The position numbers and the translations under genes were made by a program. A stretch of 64,000 bases of DNA from positions 112,386 through 176,385 of the forward strand of contig JACKET010000014.1 in assembly GCA_020632875.1 (NCBI GenBank). The letters run 5' to 3'. The notes beneath the pieces are model-generated. The model had not been told where the DNA came from. It ran no database searches and saw nothing but the letters and a program-made list of their open reading frames with translations. This DNA is from Alphaproteobacteria bacterium (GTDB taxonomy: Bacteria; Myxococcota_A; UBA796; GCA-2862545). This document shows, piece by piece, positions 46,656 to 56,479 of the stretch. Numbering within the stretch: the stretch's first letter is position 1; the number at the start of each line of letters is the position of its first letter.

Positions 46656-49600
46656 TCACGGGAACGAGTCGGACTTCGGGGCAAAGAGCTCGTTGAACCT
46701 CGGATGCTTTCGAATCGACGCGAGGTCGGGCTCGTCGAGCACCTCGGGTGCGCCTTCCGGCCAGAGCTCGGCGACGCGCTCCAGCGGCGCGAGGATCTCG
46801 TCTGCCCGCGCACCCTGCAGGCCCAGGATGCACGCCCGAACGAGGTGCGGATGCCAGGCGTCGGGTGCCAGCTCCACCGCGCGGTTCGCGGCATCCAGCG
46901 CGGCGTCGAGCTGCCGCAGATTGCCGAGCGCGGAGGCCCGCGCCGACCAGGCCTCCGCGGAGTCCGAGACCAGCGCGCGGTCCGTCCAGCCGACCGCTGC
47001 GGCCGGGTCCTCCCGGAACAGCGCCACCGTCGCCTTCACCACGTAGAGCACGTGGAGCGTCGCTCCGAAGGGCTCGCGTGCGACAACCTCCAGGGCGCGG
47101 TCGAGGAGGCCGTCGGTCGCGTCGAGGGCCGCGTCCGTCGGGCGTCCCGGCGGGCGAGGGGCCCCGGGAGGCCGTCCGTACAGGGCCATACAGGCCTGGA
47201 AGTACAGCGAGCCCGCCAGACGCAGGAGATCCAGCGCGTCGCCATAGCGGCGCCGGTCGGGGTGCCACCGAGCCCGCCAGCGCTCCAGGACCTCGACGGC
47301 CCCGGCGTAGTCGGCGGTCTCGTAGCGAACCCGGCCGACCTCCGAGAGCAGGCCGGCGTCCGTCGGGGCCTGCTCCAGGGCGCGCTCGAGCAGCGGGCGC
47401 CGCGCGCCGGGATCGGTCAGCCCGCGAGCATGGGTCCGGTCCACCCGACCTCCCAGCGGATCGACGCGCCAGGCGGCCTCGAAGGCCTCGCCCGCGTCGG
47501 GATCTCCGCGGTCCCGCAGGGCGACCGCGGCGGCCAGCAGGATCTCGGCGGCCTCGGGACCCGTGGTGAGCCGGCCCCGCGCCCAGCGCACCAGCTCGGG
47601 GAAGCGAGGGTCGTTCTCCGCGAGTGCGGCGATGTCGGTGTCGAGCGCGTCCAGCGCGCCGAGCATCCGCGACGCGGCGTCCTCCCGGATCCCCAGGAAG
47701 CCCGCGAGCCACCAGACCGCCAGCGAAGGCCCGACAGCGAGGAGCTGACCGACGACCTCGCGCGCCACGTCCTCCCGACCGGCGGCCAGCGCGGAGACCG
47801 CGGCACGCAGGAGCCCCTGGCCCGAGAGGGTGTGCTGCTCGCGGAAGCAGCGTTCGGCACGACCGGTCTCCCCCCGCTCCAGGGCGATCTCCCCGAGGAG
47901 CTGCCAGAGCCCCGGGTCCTCGGTCTCCAGCGACATCGCGGTGGCGAGGGCGGCGTCCAGCCGGTCGGAGCGGTATCTCCGCTCCATCCGTGCAGAGCGG
48001 AGGTGCATCCGCGCGGTCATCCGCCGCCACGCATCGTCGGAAGGGTCTTCCCGAGCCACCGTCACCAACCCGCGGCGCAGCGCGTCGGTGTCGCTGTCGT
48101 CGAGCTCCACGCGCCTCAGCCCGAAGCACCCATCGCGGTACGTGACGATGTCCACGAGCTCGCGGTCCACCTCCCAGAGGAGGAAGCGGGCGTCCTCCAC
48201 GTGCTCGGCGAGGTCCAGGAGCGCGAGCTCGACCTTCTCCAGTCCCGCCCGGTACCAGTCGGTCTGCTGCTCGAACACGAAGAACGGCGGAGGCCCCGGC
48301 TGGAGCTCGAAGAGCTTCGCGACCTCGTGCTCCCAGCGGCTCGCGAGCTCGGTCACTGCCGCTTCGTGCCCGGGGAGGACGGTGATTCGGGCCTGGTGGT
48401 CGCAGATCCCGTCCACGGGCTCGACCTGCTCGACCCTCAGGGAGGCGCGGTACTCCACGGGATGGGCGACCCAGTCGAGCCACGCGTCGTCGGGCTCCGA
48501 GAACGGGCGGCGGACGGGCTCCGGCCAGCTCTCCAGGCACTGCCGGCGCGCCTCGGCAGCCCGCGCTCCCCAGGTGGGATGGTGGGAGAGGCGGTCCAGC
48601 AGGAGCGCCGCTCCAGCGCCCCAGGTGTCCTTCAGCTCCAGCCCCTCCCGGAGCAGCACGCCCGGGGAGCTCGTCGAGCGAAGGTCGACGTACCGGAGCA
48701 GCGTGGCAGCGGCGTCCTCCCGGTGGCCGAGGTGCGCGTGCGCCCGCGCGGCGAGGAGCAGCGCGTCGTCCTGGTAGCCGAAAGCCGCGACCCGCCGGGC
48801 CACTCGAGCACACTCGGCCCAGGCGTCCCGCTGGAACAGAGCCTCCAGGAGGGTGCGGGCGCAGAGCCGGGATTGCGGCGCCCGCACGATTGCGGCACGC
48901 AGGGACTCCAGCGCCTCCGGCCGTCCCTGGAGGTGCTCGAGCATCGCCTGGAGCGCCCAGGGCTCGCCGTCGAGCTCCCGGATCCGCTGGATGAACGGCT
49001 CGGCCCGGTCGGGGCTACGGCTCTCCAGGGCCACGTGGGCCTGGCGGAACCAGGCGTCACACACGTGCGCCACGACCGCCGGGTCCTCCAGCCCTGTCTC
49101 CTCCAGCCAGCCCGCGAGGTAGTCGGCGGTGTCTCCGGTGCTCGGGTGCCGGACGAGGTGGAACACGCCGTCCACGATCCAGATCTCGTCGAGCGGAGAG
49201 GTCTGATCGAAGAGGAAGAACCGGACATCTTCGACGTGGGGGGCGAACGCCTCCAGGGTCTTCAGGACCCAGCCGTAGCCGCCGAACGAGGCGATCAGCC
49301 GGTCATCTGGCTCGAACGGGCTCTGAAGGCGGACGATCGCGAGCTGCTCGTCGTCGATGCAGTCCTCGACCTCCTGGTCGAACAGCCGTGCGTTCACCCT
49401 CCCGACGTGCGCGAGGAGCTCCAGGTAGGCGGCTTCCATGGCCTCCTGGGCGTGCTCGGGCCAGATCAGGACCACCCCACTCCAGTCGACGTTGGGCTCG
49501 AGCGCGTCGAAGCACAGGTCGGCCGTGCGGCAGGTTCCCGCCCAGCGCGCGTCGAGCCCGGCGACCGCAGCGGAGGCGTCGGGGAGCACGTCTTCCAGCG

Positions 49601-49880
49601 CGGCGGCCAGCGCTCGTGGCGACATCGCCTCCATCTCCAGCACCCGGGAGGCGTGGAGGAGCGCGGCATCGAGGTCGCCGGACCGGGCGTGGTGGCGCGC
49701 GACCGCGAGGTTCAGCCCGGCGTGGTAGGGCGCGTGGCGGAGCACGTCGTCCGCGAGCGCGATTCCCTCGGGGTCCCCACGGCCGAGCCGCGCGATGGCC
49801 TCGGTCGCGTCGGCCTCCACGGACGCCGGGGACCGAAACCGATGTGCGTGGTGCGCGAAGCTGGGGTTCTCGGAGGCCAT
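46656..49880 (-). CDS. Large TPR protein with a duplicated internal domain
   Basis: This is a 1074-residue cytoplasmic protein; ATG 49880 is preceded by GGAGGGAC. It is mostly helical with TPR-like repeats (ADDVLRHAPYHAGLNLAVA at the start, and ALDAANRAVELAPDAWHPH near the end). Two copies of a 100-130-residue module that is not TPR sit at about 205-300 and 525-650: compare HVEDVRFFLFDQTSPL with HVEDARFLLWEVDREL. No catalytic motif was seen. The gene is the upstream member of a run of minus-strand genes with the TPR protein at 45925 and may act with it as a scaffold. Confidence 0.8.
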   Translation of the reverse strand: MASENPSFAHHAHRFRSPASVEADATEAIARLGRGDPEGIALADDVLRHAPYHAGLNLAVARHHARSGDLDAALLHASRVLEMEAMSPRALAAALEDVLPDASAAVAGLDARWAGTCRTADLCFDALEPNVDWSGVVLIWPEHAQEAMEAAYLELLAHVGRVNARLFDQEVEDCIDDEQLAIVRLQSPFEPDDRLIASFGGYGWVLKTLEAFAPHVEDVRFFLFDQTSPLDEIWIVDGVFHLVRHPSTGDTADYLAGWLEETGLEDPAVVAHVCDAWFRQAHVALESRSPDRAEPFIQRIRELDGEPWALQAMLEHLQGRPEALESLRAAIVRAPQSRLCARTLLEALFQRDAWAECARVARRVAAFGYQDDALLLAARAHAHLGHREDAAATLLRYVDLRSTSSPGVLLREGLELKDTWGAGAALLLDRLSHHPTWGARAAEARRQCLESWPEPVRRPFSEPDDAWLDWVAHPVEYRASLRVEQVEPVDGICDHQARITVLPGHEAAVTELASRWEHEVAKLFELQPGPPPFFVFEQQTDWYRAGLEKVELALLDLAEHVEDARFLLWEVDRELVDIVTYRDGCFGLRRVELDDSDTDALRRGLVTVAREDPSDDAWRRMTARMHLRSARMERRYRSDRLDAALATAMSLETEDPGLWQLLGEIALERGETGRAERCFREQHTLSGQGLLRAAVSALAAGREDVAREVVGQLLAVGPSLAVWWLAGFLGIREDAASRMLGALDALDTDIAALAENDPRFPELVRWARGRLTTGPEAAEILLAAAVALRDRGDPDAGEAFEAAWRVDPLGGRVDRTHARGLTDPGARRPLLERALEQAPTDAGLLSEVGRVRYETADYAGAVEVLERWRARWHPDRRRYGDALDLLRLAGSLYFQACMALYGRPPGAPRPPGRPTDAALDATDGLLDRALEVVAREPFGATLHVLYVVKATVALFREDPAAAVGWTDRALVSDSAEAWSARASALGNLRQLDAALDAANRAVELAPDAWHPHLVRACILGLQGARADEILAPLERVAELWPEGAPEVLDEPDLASIRKHPRFNELFAPKSDSFP

Positions 49881-49913
49881 GTCCCTCCAGACTGGAGCGT
49901 AGTCTGTCGGCGG

Positions 49914-51173
49914 CTACCGGGACACCGCCTCGGTCGGTGGGCAGGCGTCCGGGAAGCGCTCCACCACGTCGAGCTTCCCGGCCCGGCGGGCGAACCGCAC
50001 GCAGTCGCAGGGGCGCCCCGGCGCCTCCAGCTCGAGCTTCGCGACGACGTGGGCGAGGACCTCGACGCCGCCGGCGCAAGCATGTGTCGCGATCCGGTCG
50101 CGGAAGAGGCGTGGGACGCTGGGCACCAGGTCCGCGTAGAGGCGGTCGAAGAGGTCCAGCCGGCCGGTCTCGGCCGCCGCGGCGAGCACGCTGGTCACGT
50201 CGTCGCTGGACGGGGTGGCGCCGAGTGCGGAGGTGATCTCCTCGAAGGAGCCTCCCAGCCGGACCCTTTCGGTCGCTGTGGGCTCGGCGCCGAGCGACAC
50301 GAGCCAGCGGAGGTCGTCGTCGTCGAAGTCACGCCGGCCACGGGCTTCTCCGAGCCAGCGATTCGCCTGCTCGGGCGCGGGGGGCACCACAGCCGCCAGT
50401 GCTCCGACCATCTCGCGGTCCATGAAGATCCACGGGTCGTCGAGGACCTCCTGGACGTCCTCTCTCGGGAGACGCTCGGCCAGGGCGCGCGCCACGGCGA
50501 CACGCGGGCGGAGCAGGGTCTGTCCATCGGGGCCACGGGTTCCGAGGCGCCCGAGGCTGACCTCGAACAGAAACGGGACCCAGTCGGGTCGGGCATCTGC
50601 GACCGTCAGGATCTGGGAGTCCGAGAGGGTGGGCGCCAGCCCGTGGGGAGGGGTCCGATCGCGGATGGCCTCCACGACCCGTGCCAGCGTCGCGTCGTCG
50701 CAGCGATGGAGCGTGTCGAATCCGGTGGGCATGTTCGCTTCGAGCCCGGCGACGATCCCGGTCGCATCGCAGGTGTCGAGCCTGTTTTGGAACGCTTCCC
50801 CGGGGCCGGGCACGAGGTCGAACGATCGGGTGGGCGGAGGAAGGAACGCCGCGGGTGGCCCGGCCGGAACCAGCGGTCTGTAGGTGCACATCCCGATCGC
50901 ACTGTCGGGGCGCTCGAGGGCGAACACCAGCTCGCCGTACATCGGGAGGAGGGTCATGCACGACGAGCGCTCGGTGCGGAGCTCCACCACCCGCGGGACA
51001 TCGCCCCGCCACACGTGGCGGACCTCGACGTGCCAGAACAGCGTGTTGTCGCGCTCCCAGGCGTCGACCACCCGCCCCTGGAACACGGCGTCGTGGTCGA
51101 GGACCCAGGAGACGGGCGTGGGCTGCAGCGAGCACGAGCAGGCGAGCGCGGCGGCGGCGAAGAGCGACAGCAC
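49914..51173 (-). CDS. Secreted NTR-like (TIMP-type) protein with ankyrin-like tail
   Basis: This is a 419-residue exported protein with a signal peptide MLSLFAAAALAC followed by SCSLQPTPVSWVLDHDAVFQG. The CxC at the mature N-terminus, VFxGxVVDAW, and later SSCMTLLPMYGELVFAL and GMCTYRPL match the NTR/netrin fold, known from tissue inhibitors of metalloproteases and present in some bacterial secreted proteins. Residues about 230-400 are helical and look like weak ankyrin-type repeats (AAETGRLDLFDRLYADLVP). An exported protease-binding or structural role is possible. The start is a GTG. Confidence 0.7.
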   Translation of the reverse strand: MLSLFAAAALACSCSLQPTPVSWVLDHDAVFQGRVVDAWERDNTLFWHVEVRHVWRGDVPRVVELRTERSSCMTLLPMYGELVFALERPDSAIGMCTYRPLVPAGPPAAFLPPPTRSFDLVPGPGEAFQNRLDTCDATGIVAGLEANMPTGFDTLHRCDDATLARVVEAIRDRTPPHGLAPTLSDSQILTVADARPDWVPFLFEVSLGRLGTRGPDGQTLLRPRVAVARALAERLPREDVQEVLDDPWIFMDREMVGALAAVVPPAPEQANRWLGEARGRRDFDDDDLRWLVSLGAEPTATERVRLGGSFEEITSALGATPSSDDVTSVLAAAAETGRLDLFDRLYADLVPSVPRLFRDRIATHACAGGVEVLAHVVAKLELEAPGRPCDCVRFARRAGKLDVVERFPDACPPTEAVSR

Positions 51174-51278
51174 CCGACGATCCTACACCGGGGCTCGTTC
51201 AGGAGGTCGGTCGCCGTCTTCCATGGCCTCGTCCTCGTTCCACCGGTCGACGGCGCGAAACCAGGCGGGTCGTCGAAC

Positions 51279-51662
51279 CTACGGCCGCACCTCGATGTCG
51301 TCGACGCCGGGCATGCCATCCGGCCCGAGCGACGACACCTCCGGCTGGAGACCGCTCCATCGGTACCGGATCGGGTTCCCCCACGGGTCGCGCGGCGGCG
51401 GCTCGGGCGCGTACACCTCGTCGAGGCTCGATGGCCAGCGCCCATTCTCGAGGTGGAAGAGCTGCACGCGCTGCAAAGCCGCCTGGAGCTCGAGCTCGGC
51501 GCGAGCGCTCTGAGCGTCGGACATTGCCGTTCCGACCGAGTAGGACACGAACCCCAGCCCGACCGTGGCGAAGAGCACCACCCCGCCGCCGACCAGGACG
51601 ATGGCGAACATCACCGCGAAAGCGATGGCGAGAGCTGGATAGTGGCCGAGGTCACGCCCCAT
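51279..51662 (-). CDS. GspG-like pseudopilin fragment protein
   Basis: This is a 127-residue protein with one transmembrane helix (about 10-40, IAFAVMFAIVLVGGGVVLFA) and a periplasmic end that matches the major pseudopilin of type II secretion: helix ELELQAALQRVQLFHLENGR, then PPRDPWGNPIRYRWSG and SSLGPDGMPGVDDI, the calcium-site loop of GspG. The usual prepilin cleavage motif (G|FTLIE) is not seen, so it may be an unprocessed relative. It stands alone; no other T2SS gene is near. ATG 51662 was chosen over an upstream frame extension. Confidence 0.75.
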   Translation of the reverse strand: MGRDLGHYPALAIAFAVMFAIVLVGGGVVLFATVGLGFVSYSVGTAMSDAQSARAELELQAALQRVQLFHLENGRWPSSLDEVYAPEPPPRDPWGNPIRYRWSGLQPEVSSLGPDGMPGVDDIEVRP

Positions 51663-51693
51663 GGGCCCATCATGCACGAGCGCCGATGCGGGA

Positions 51694-53751
51694 TCAGTCG
51701 CCGCGCTCCGGCGTGCTGCGGATCCACGCCAACGCAGCGTCCAGCACGTCGTCCCGTCCGGCACGAAAGCCCTCGAGCGTCTGCGACACGGGGTGCGTCG
51801 GGAGCACTCCTTGCGCGTGGAAAGCGCTGCCGTCGTGTCGCGTGACCCGCATGCCCGTGTAGCTGAACCGGGTGCCGCCCGGGAGCACCGTGTCGGCGAC
51901 GTTCCCGTTCGCCCCGACCGTCGGCCCTCCGAAGCGCGGCCCCAGCTCGTGGGCCTCTACGTACAGACCGAGGCTCTCGGTCGCGCTGATGCTGCTCACT
52001 CCCCCCGTCAACCACGCGATGCGCCCCGTGACGCGGGGCTCGACGGGATCGATGTCCCATCCGGCGTCGACGAAGGTGGCCTCGTGCGGCGCAGGGAGCG
52101 TGCGATGCGGGACGTGCATCCAGCGGGCTCTCTCCGGCGCGGCGAGGAGGTGCCGCAGCACGTCGGTGGACACGGAGGTCGGGACGTAGCCGCGGATGTC
52201 GAACACCACGCCCTTCGCCGCGGCGAGCGCCTCCCAGTCCAGGGGCGTCTCGAGCCCGTCCGCACCGAGGTCGACCACCCAGATCCCGTCCAGGACGCGG
52301 ATGGGCTCGCCATCCGGAACCCGGCGATAGGCTCCGTAGGTCCACTCGCCCGTCACGGCAGTCCCGCTGCGGTCCAGCTCGACGTCCACGGTCTCGCCAC
52401 GCTTCCCCCGCGCGACCTCGGATGCCGCGATGGCAGCAAGGAAATGGGGAGCCCCCGACGCGTGAGCGACGCGCTCCGCGTGGACGGCGGCGACGGGCGT
52501 TCCATCGACGCCCACCACCACGTCGCCGCGCTGGCTCCAGTCGACGAAGGACTCGACCACGACGACCTGTTCCTCGATCCAGGCGAGGTGCACGGGCGCG
52601 AAACCGCCGACGTCCGACCGGGGGTGGTAGACGTGCCCGTCCCGCAGCGCCCGCAACACGACCCAGACTCCTGCATCATCCTCGTGCCCCGGTGCCGTGG
52701 CGGCTTCGATCGCCTCGGTCAGCAAGGCATCCCAGTCGATTCGCGACTCACGGGCGCAGGGGAAGAAGTGGCGCATGGCGGACCACGCAACGAGGGTCCG
52801 ACCGAGCTCGACGTCCTCGGCTCCTCCCGCCAGATCGGGGAGCGCTCCAGCCGTGCCCACCGGGAGACTGATGGGCACGCGCGCGTGGAGCCCGCCACCG
52901 AGCTCGCCCTCGTGCACCGTCCCCAGCGGATGCACGATGGGCTCGACCTCGTCGCCGAGGTGGACCCGCTGGGCGAGATAGGTGGCCCAGCCGCCGTCCC
53001 GACCCACGGGCAGGTCGCCCCAGAGCACGCCCGACGGATTCCAGCCGTCCGCGGACACGTCGAGGTCGGCGAGCGTTCGGCCGGACTGGGTGATCACCAC
53101 CTCGTCGAGCCACGCTGGGCCGTCCCCCTCGAGCTCGAGCTCGACCGCGGGGCCCGCGCCGACCAGCTCGACGCGTGTCCACTCGGTGGAGCGCACCTCG
53201 GTGAGGGCCTCTCCGAGCCGCACCCGCAGCGTGCCCTCCTCGACCCGCAGCCACGCGGAGAAGGCGACCGGGTCGCGGGTGTCGAGCGCGTACGTCAGGG
53301 TCCCGCGGTCCCAGAGGCTCCTGCCGCTCCAGGGCTCGTCCGCCCCCGCACGCCAGGACGCGTACTGGAAGTTGTTCTCCCCGGAGCCCAGGTGATTCCA
53401 GGTCATCGGTGGCCCGTCGCCCGGATTCAGCGGCAGCGGTGCGTCGGGGCCGACCCAGATCTGGATGGGGCCCAGCACGCCGAGCGTCTGCTCCAGCACG
53501 TCCCTCAGCGCGTCCCGGTCATTCGCCTCACGCGCCCGAACGGCGCCGACCGTCGCCACCCTGTCCCAGTCCACCTGGGTCACCGCATCGCTGGGATGGA
53601 ACCAGCGCACCCAGCCGTACAGGCGTGCGAACGCGGAGATCCGATCGATCTCGGAGAGCTCGTCGTGCCGCGAGACGGTCGGTGGGCTGGGTTTCGTGCA
53701 CCCCAGCACGACGAACCAGAGCAAGGGCACCTCGGCCTGAGGGGGATCCAC
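51694..53751 (-). CDS. S41-family peptidase-like lipoprotein
   Basis: This is a 685-residue lipoprotein (start MDPPQAEVPLLWFVVLGC). It has the general shape of C-terminal-processing peptidases (S41): an N-terminal helical part, a PDZ-like strand segment (VVVGVDGTPVAAVHAERV), a core with VVFDIRGYVPTSVSTDVL and the catalytic stretch ITGGVSSISATES-like (here WLTGGVSSISATES), in which the Ser before Ala-Thr-Glu would be the nucleophile. The Lys usually four residues on is not obvious, so activity is uncertain. The protein is probably anchored outside and involved in cell-surface proteolysis. Confidence 0.8.
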   Translation of the reverse strand: MDPPQAEVPLLWFVVLGCTKPSPPTVSRHDELSEIDRISAFARLYGWVRWFHPSDAVTQVDWDRVATVGAVRAREANDRDALRDVLEQTLGVLGPIQIWVGPDAPLPLNPGDGPPMTWNHLGSGENNFQYASWRAGADEPWSGRSLWDRGTLTYALDTRDPVAFSAWLRVEEGTLRVRLGEALTEVRSTEWTRVELVGAGPAVELELEGDGPAWLDEVVITQSGRTLADLDVSADGWNPSGVLWGDLPVGRDGGWATYLAQRVHLGDEVEPIVHPLGTVHEGELGGGLHARVPISLPVGTAGALPDLAGGAEDVELGRTLVAWSAMRHFFPCARESRIDWDALLTEAIEAATAPGHEDDAGVWVVLRALRDGHVYHPRSDVGGFAPVHLAWIEEQVVVVESFVDWSQRGDVVVGVDGTPVAAVHAERVAHASGAPHFLAAIAASEVARGKRGETVDVELDRSGTAVTGEWTYGAYRRVPDGEPIRVLDGIWVVDLGADGLETPLDWEALAAAKGVVFDIRGYVPTSVSTDVLRHLLAAPERARWMHVPHRTLPAPHEATFVDAGWDIDPVEPRVTGRIAWLTGGVSSISATESLGLYVEAHELGPRFGGPTVGANGNVADTVLPGGTRFSYTGMRVTRHDGSAFHAQGVLPTHPVSQTLEGFRAGRDDVLDAALAWIRSTPERGD

Positions 53752-53778
53752 GGCTCACGTCGCGGAGGTGCAGTCTAC

Positions 53779-56355
53779 CTACTCGCCGGCGAGCAGGACC
53801 CGCTGGATCTCGGGTCGGGCAGAGGGCTCGGCGACCCAACGCCTCGCGAGCGCCACGAGACCCTCGACCTCGCGCGGGACCTCGTCCGCCAGGAGGCCCG
53901 CATCCACGGGCTCGTCGCATGCCGCGTGCGCCATGAGCGCCATGATGCGCGCCTGGCTCCGGATCGAGCCCTCCTGACCCGACGCCCCGAGCGCGGCCTC
54001 GCAGTGGCGCACGGCCGACCGATAGTCCCCCGAGGCCAGGCGCATCCGCGCGATCTGGCAGTGACACGCGCCGATGCCGCGGTTCAGGCCCAGCCGCTCG
54101 AAGCACGCGAGCGCCTCGCGCAGGCTCGCTTCGCCGCCGCGGGTGTCGCCGACGCGGTTGAGCAGGATGCCGCGGTTGGTCTGCGCGAAGGCGAGGCTGC
54201 GCAGGGACCCCCGCTGGCGAAGGGTCTCGACCAGCGTGCCGTACGTCTCGCGCGCGGCATCGACCTCCCCGCGCAGCACGAGGATGCCGGCGATGTTGTT
54301 GTCGAGGATCTCGACGGCCTGGCGGTCCTCGAGGGCCTCCGACAGGCGGCGCGCCTCGCGCAGGTCGCCGAGTGCCTGGTCGCGACGCCCGGCGCGCTGG
54401 TGCAGCAGGCCGGTGGTGCCGATGGCCAGGGCCTCCGTGCGCGGATCCCCGCATCGGCGCGCCTCCAGGCGGGCGCGCTCGAGCGTGGCGAGCGCGGCTT
54501 CGGCGGTGCGGAGCTGACGCTGGGCCACACCGAGCTCGATGAGCGCCCGCGCGGCGCGGGGGTGGTCGACGAGGGCCTCGGCGTACTGCACGGCCTCGAG
54601 CAGCTCGGCCTCCGCGCGGTCGAGCTGGCCGAGTCGCCGGTGCACCAGCCCTGCGCGGGTCAGGGCGTCGATCCGGTCGGCAGCGGGGCGCGCGACCGCC
54701 TCGTCGAGCACGCGGTCGGTGCAGCCACGCGCTTCGTCGACCCGCCCGAGGTCGAGCAGGGCCCCGAGCCGCGCCAGGGCGCAGGCCCAGCGCCGCGCGT
54801 CGTCGGTTGGCGGGACGGCGTCGAGGCGGGCCAGCACCTCTTCGGCGAGACGGGGCTGGCCCTCGCGGACGAAGAACGGCAGCGTCGCGAGCGCGAGGTC
54901 CGCGACGGCATCGGGGTCGGTGGCCAGCGCGATCGCGGCACGCAGGGCTTCGACGCTCGCCCGCAGCCACCGCATCGCGCCCGCCTCTCCACCGGTCCAG
55001 AACGCCGCCCGCGCGCGATCGGCACCCGCGCGCATCCCGGCGACGAACGCCCGCTCGCCGAAGCCGCGGTCGTCGTGGGCCGTGGCGTAGGTCCGCACGG
55101 CGTCGAGCAGGTGGTACCGGCGGGTCCGGGACGGGTCGATCGCCAGCAGGCTCTCGTCGACGAGGCTGCGGAGCACGTCGGGCCCGAAGCCCTCGAGCGG
55201 GAGCTGGGCCAGCACCGCCATCGCCGCGTCGAGGTCGAAGCGGTCGGGGAACCACGCGAGGGCGGCCAGCGCGCTGCGGCCGTCGGTGTCGAGCACCTCC
55301 CACGACAGATCGAGCGCCTCTTCGAGCCCGAGCCGCTGCGCGTCGCCCGAGAGCAGGCGCAGCCGGTCGTCGAGCAGGGCCAGCACGCCGTCGGTACCGA
55401 GCGCGGGCAGCCACCGCGCCGCGAGCTCGAGTGCGAGGGGGAGCCCGTCGAGCCGGGTCGCGAGCCTGCGCAGGCCCTCCAGATCGTCGCCAGCCGATGG
55501 AGCGCGGAGCTGCAGCAGGGTCGTCGCGTCGCCTTCGTCGAGCGGCTCGAGCCCGTGCCTGAGGTCGGCGCCCACGGGCGCGCGGCTGGTGACGAGCCAG
55601 GCAGTGTCGGGCGTCCCGGCCACCAGGAGCGCCAGGGTCTCGCGCACGGCGGCCATGCACGACTCGGCGTTGTCGAGCACGACGAGCGCGGGCCCCCGCT
55701 CCCTGAGCGTCCACGCGACCGGACCGCTCGCTGCCTCGGGATCGAGCGTGTCGGCCGGGGCCATCCCGAGCGCACCCCGCATCAGCGCCAGCACGTCCGC
55801 GACCGACCGGGCGGGCCGCACGCCGACCCACCACACGCCACCCACCAGGCGGCCCACCTGGCGCCGCGCCACCTCGGATGCGAGCCGCGTCTTCCCCACA
55901 CCGGCGGGCCCCACGAGGGACACGACCGTGCCCGCTGCGAGCGACGCCTCGACCGCCGCGAGCTCCGCGCGACGACCCACCAGCGTGCCCGTCGTGGGCG
56001 GCAGGTTCGTGGACCCCTCCGTCCGTGACACCCGACCCAGCGGGACGAAACGGTAGCCGCCGCCCTGGACCGACAGCAGGTGCACTGGACTGGCCGGGTC
56101 GCGCTCGACCTTGGTGCGCAGGCGGTGCATCGTGACCACGACGGTTCGCGAGCGCACGCCGTCCCGGTAGCCCCACACCTCGCCGAGCAGGTCGGCGGAG
56201 TCGATGTTCCGCTCCGGGTGGTCGGCCAGGAAACGCAGCAGGCGCGCCTCGATCGCCGTGAGCCTCGCGACCGCGACGTCGTCGCGCCGCAGCTCTCGCG
56301 TCGCCCAGTCGACCACTCCCGTGGACAGCACGAGCGTTGGCGAGCCTTCGGTCAT
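53779..56355 (-). CDS. Winged-helix / STAND ATPase / TPR transcriptional regulator
   Basis: This is an 858-residue regulator of the AfsR/SARP-like layout. Residues about 5-105 are an OmpR/PhoB-type winged helix (LTAIEARLLRFLADHPER, RTVVVTMHRLRTKVER, SVQGGGYRFVP). A STAND-type ATPase follows with the P-loop GPAGVGKT at 149-156 and LVVLDNAESC as the Walker B. The C-terminal 450 residues are TPR-like (for example ALVDHPRAARALIELGVAQR). In such proteins ATP-driven assembly controls DNA binding. It is divergent from the small exported protein gene at 56480, which may be its target. The ATG at 56355 was chosen; a TTG at 56361 is two codons earlier. Confidence 0.9.
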   Translation of the reverse strand: MTEGSPTLVLSTGVVDWATRELRRDDVAVARLTAIEARLLRFLADHPERNIDSADLLGEVWGYRDGVRSRTVVVTMHRLRTKVERDPASPVHLLSVQGGGYRFVPLGRVSRTEGSTNLPPTTGTLVGRRAELAAVEASLAAGTVVSLVGPAGVGKTRLASEVARRQVGRLVGGVWWVGVRPARSVADVLALMRGALGMAPADTLDPEAASGPVAWTLRERGPALVVLDNAESCMAAVRETLALLVAGTPDTAWLVTSRAPVGADLRHGLEPLDEGDATTLLQLRAPSAGDDLEGLRRLATRLDGLPLALELAARWLPALGTDGVLALLDDRLRLLSGDAQRLGLEEALDLSWEVLDTDGRSALAALAWFPDRFDLDAAMAVLAQLPLEGFGPDVLRSLVDESLLAIDPSRTRRYHLLDAVRTYATAHDDRGFGERAFVAGMRAGADRARAAFWTGGEAGAMRWLRASVEALRAAIALATDPDAVADLALATLPFFVREGQPRLAEEVLARLDAVPPTDDARRWACALARLGALLDLGRVDEARGCTDRVLDEAVARPAADRIDALTRAGLVHRRLGQLDRAEAELLEAVQYAEALVDHPRAARALIELGVAQRQLRTAEAALATLERARLEARRCGDPRTEALAIGTTGLLHQRAGRRDQALGDLREARRLSEALEDRQAVEILDNNIAGILVLRGEVDAARETYGTLVETLRQRGSLRSLAFAQTNRGILLNRVGDTRGGEASLREALACFERLGLNRGIGACHCQIARMRLASGDYRSAVRHCEAALGASGQEGSIRSQARIMALMAHAACDEPVDAGLLADEVPREVEGLVALARRWVAEPSARPEIQRVLLAGE

Positions 56356-56479
56356 GCCCAAAGCCTACCGCGGCACCCCTGCCGGTTTGTGACCCCTTTG
56401 AGACCGCTCGGCGCTATGCCCGCCGAAGGGCAATCGCTACCTTGGTTTTGCCAGTCACGGCACCATCTGGAGCAGACCC

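Noticed and set aside
46627..48813. Upstream extension of the TPR gene at 45925
   Set aside because: It runs antisense-like through another coding frame of the 1074-residue gene; the ATG at 46626 has a strong ribosome site and signal.
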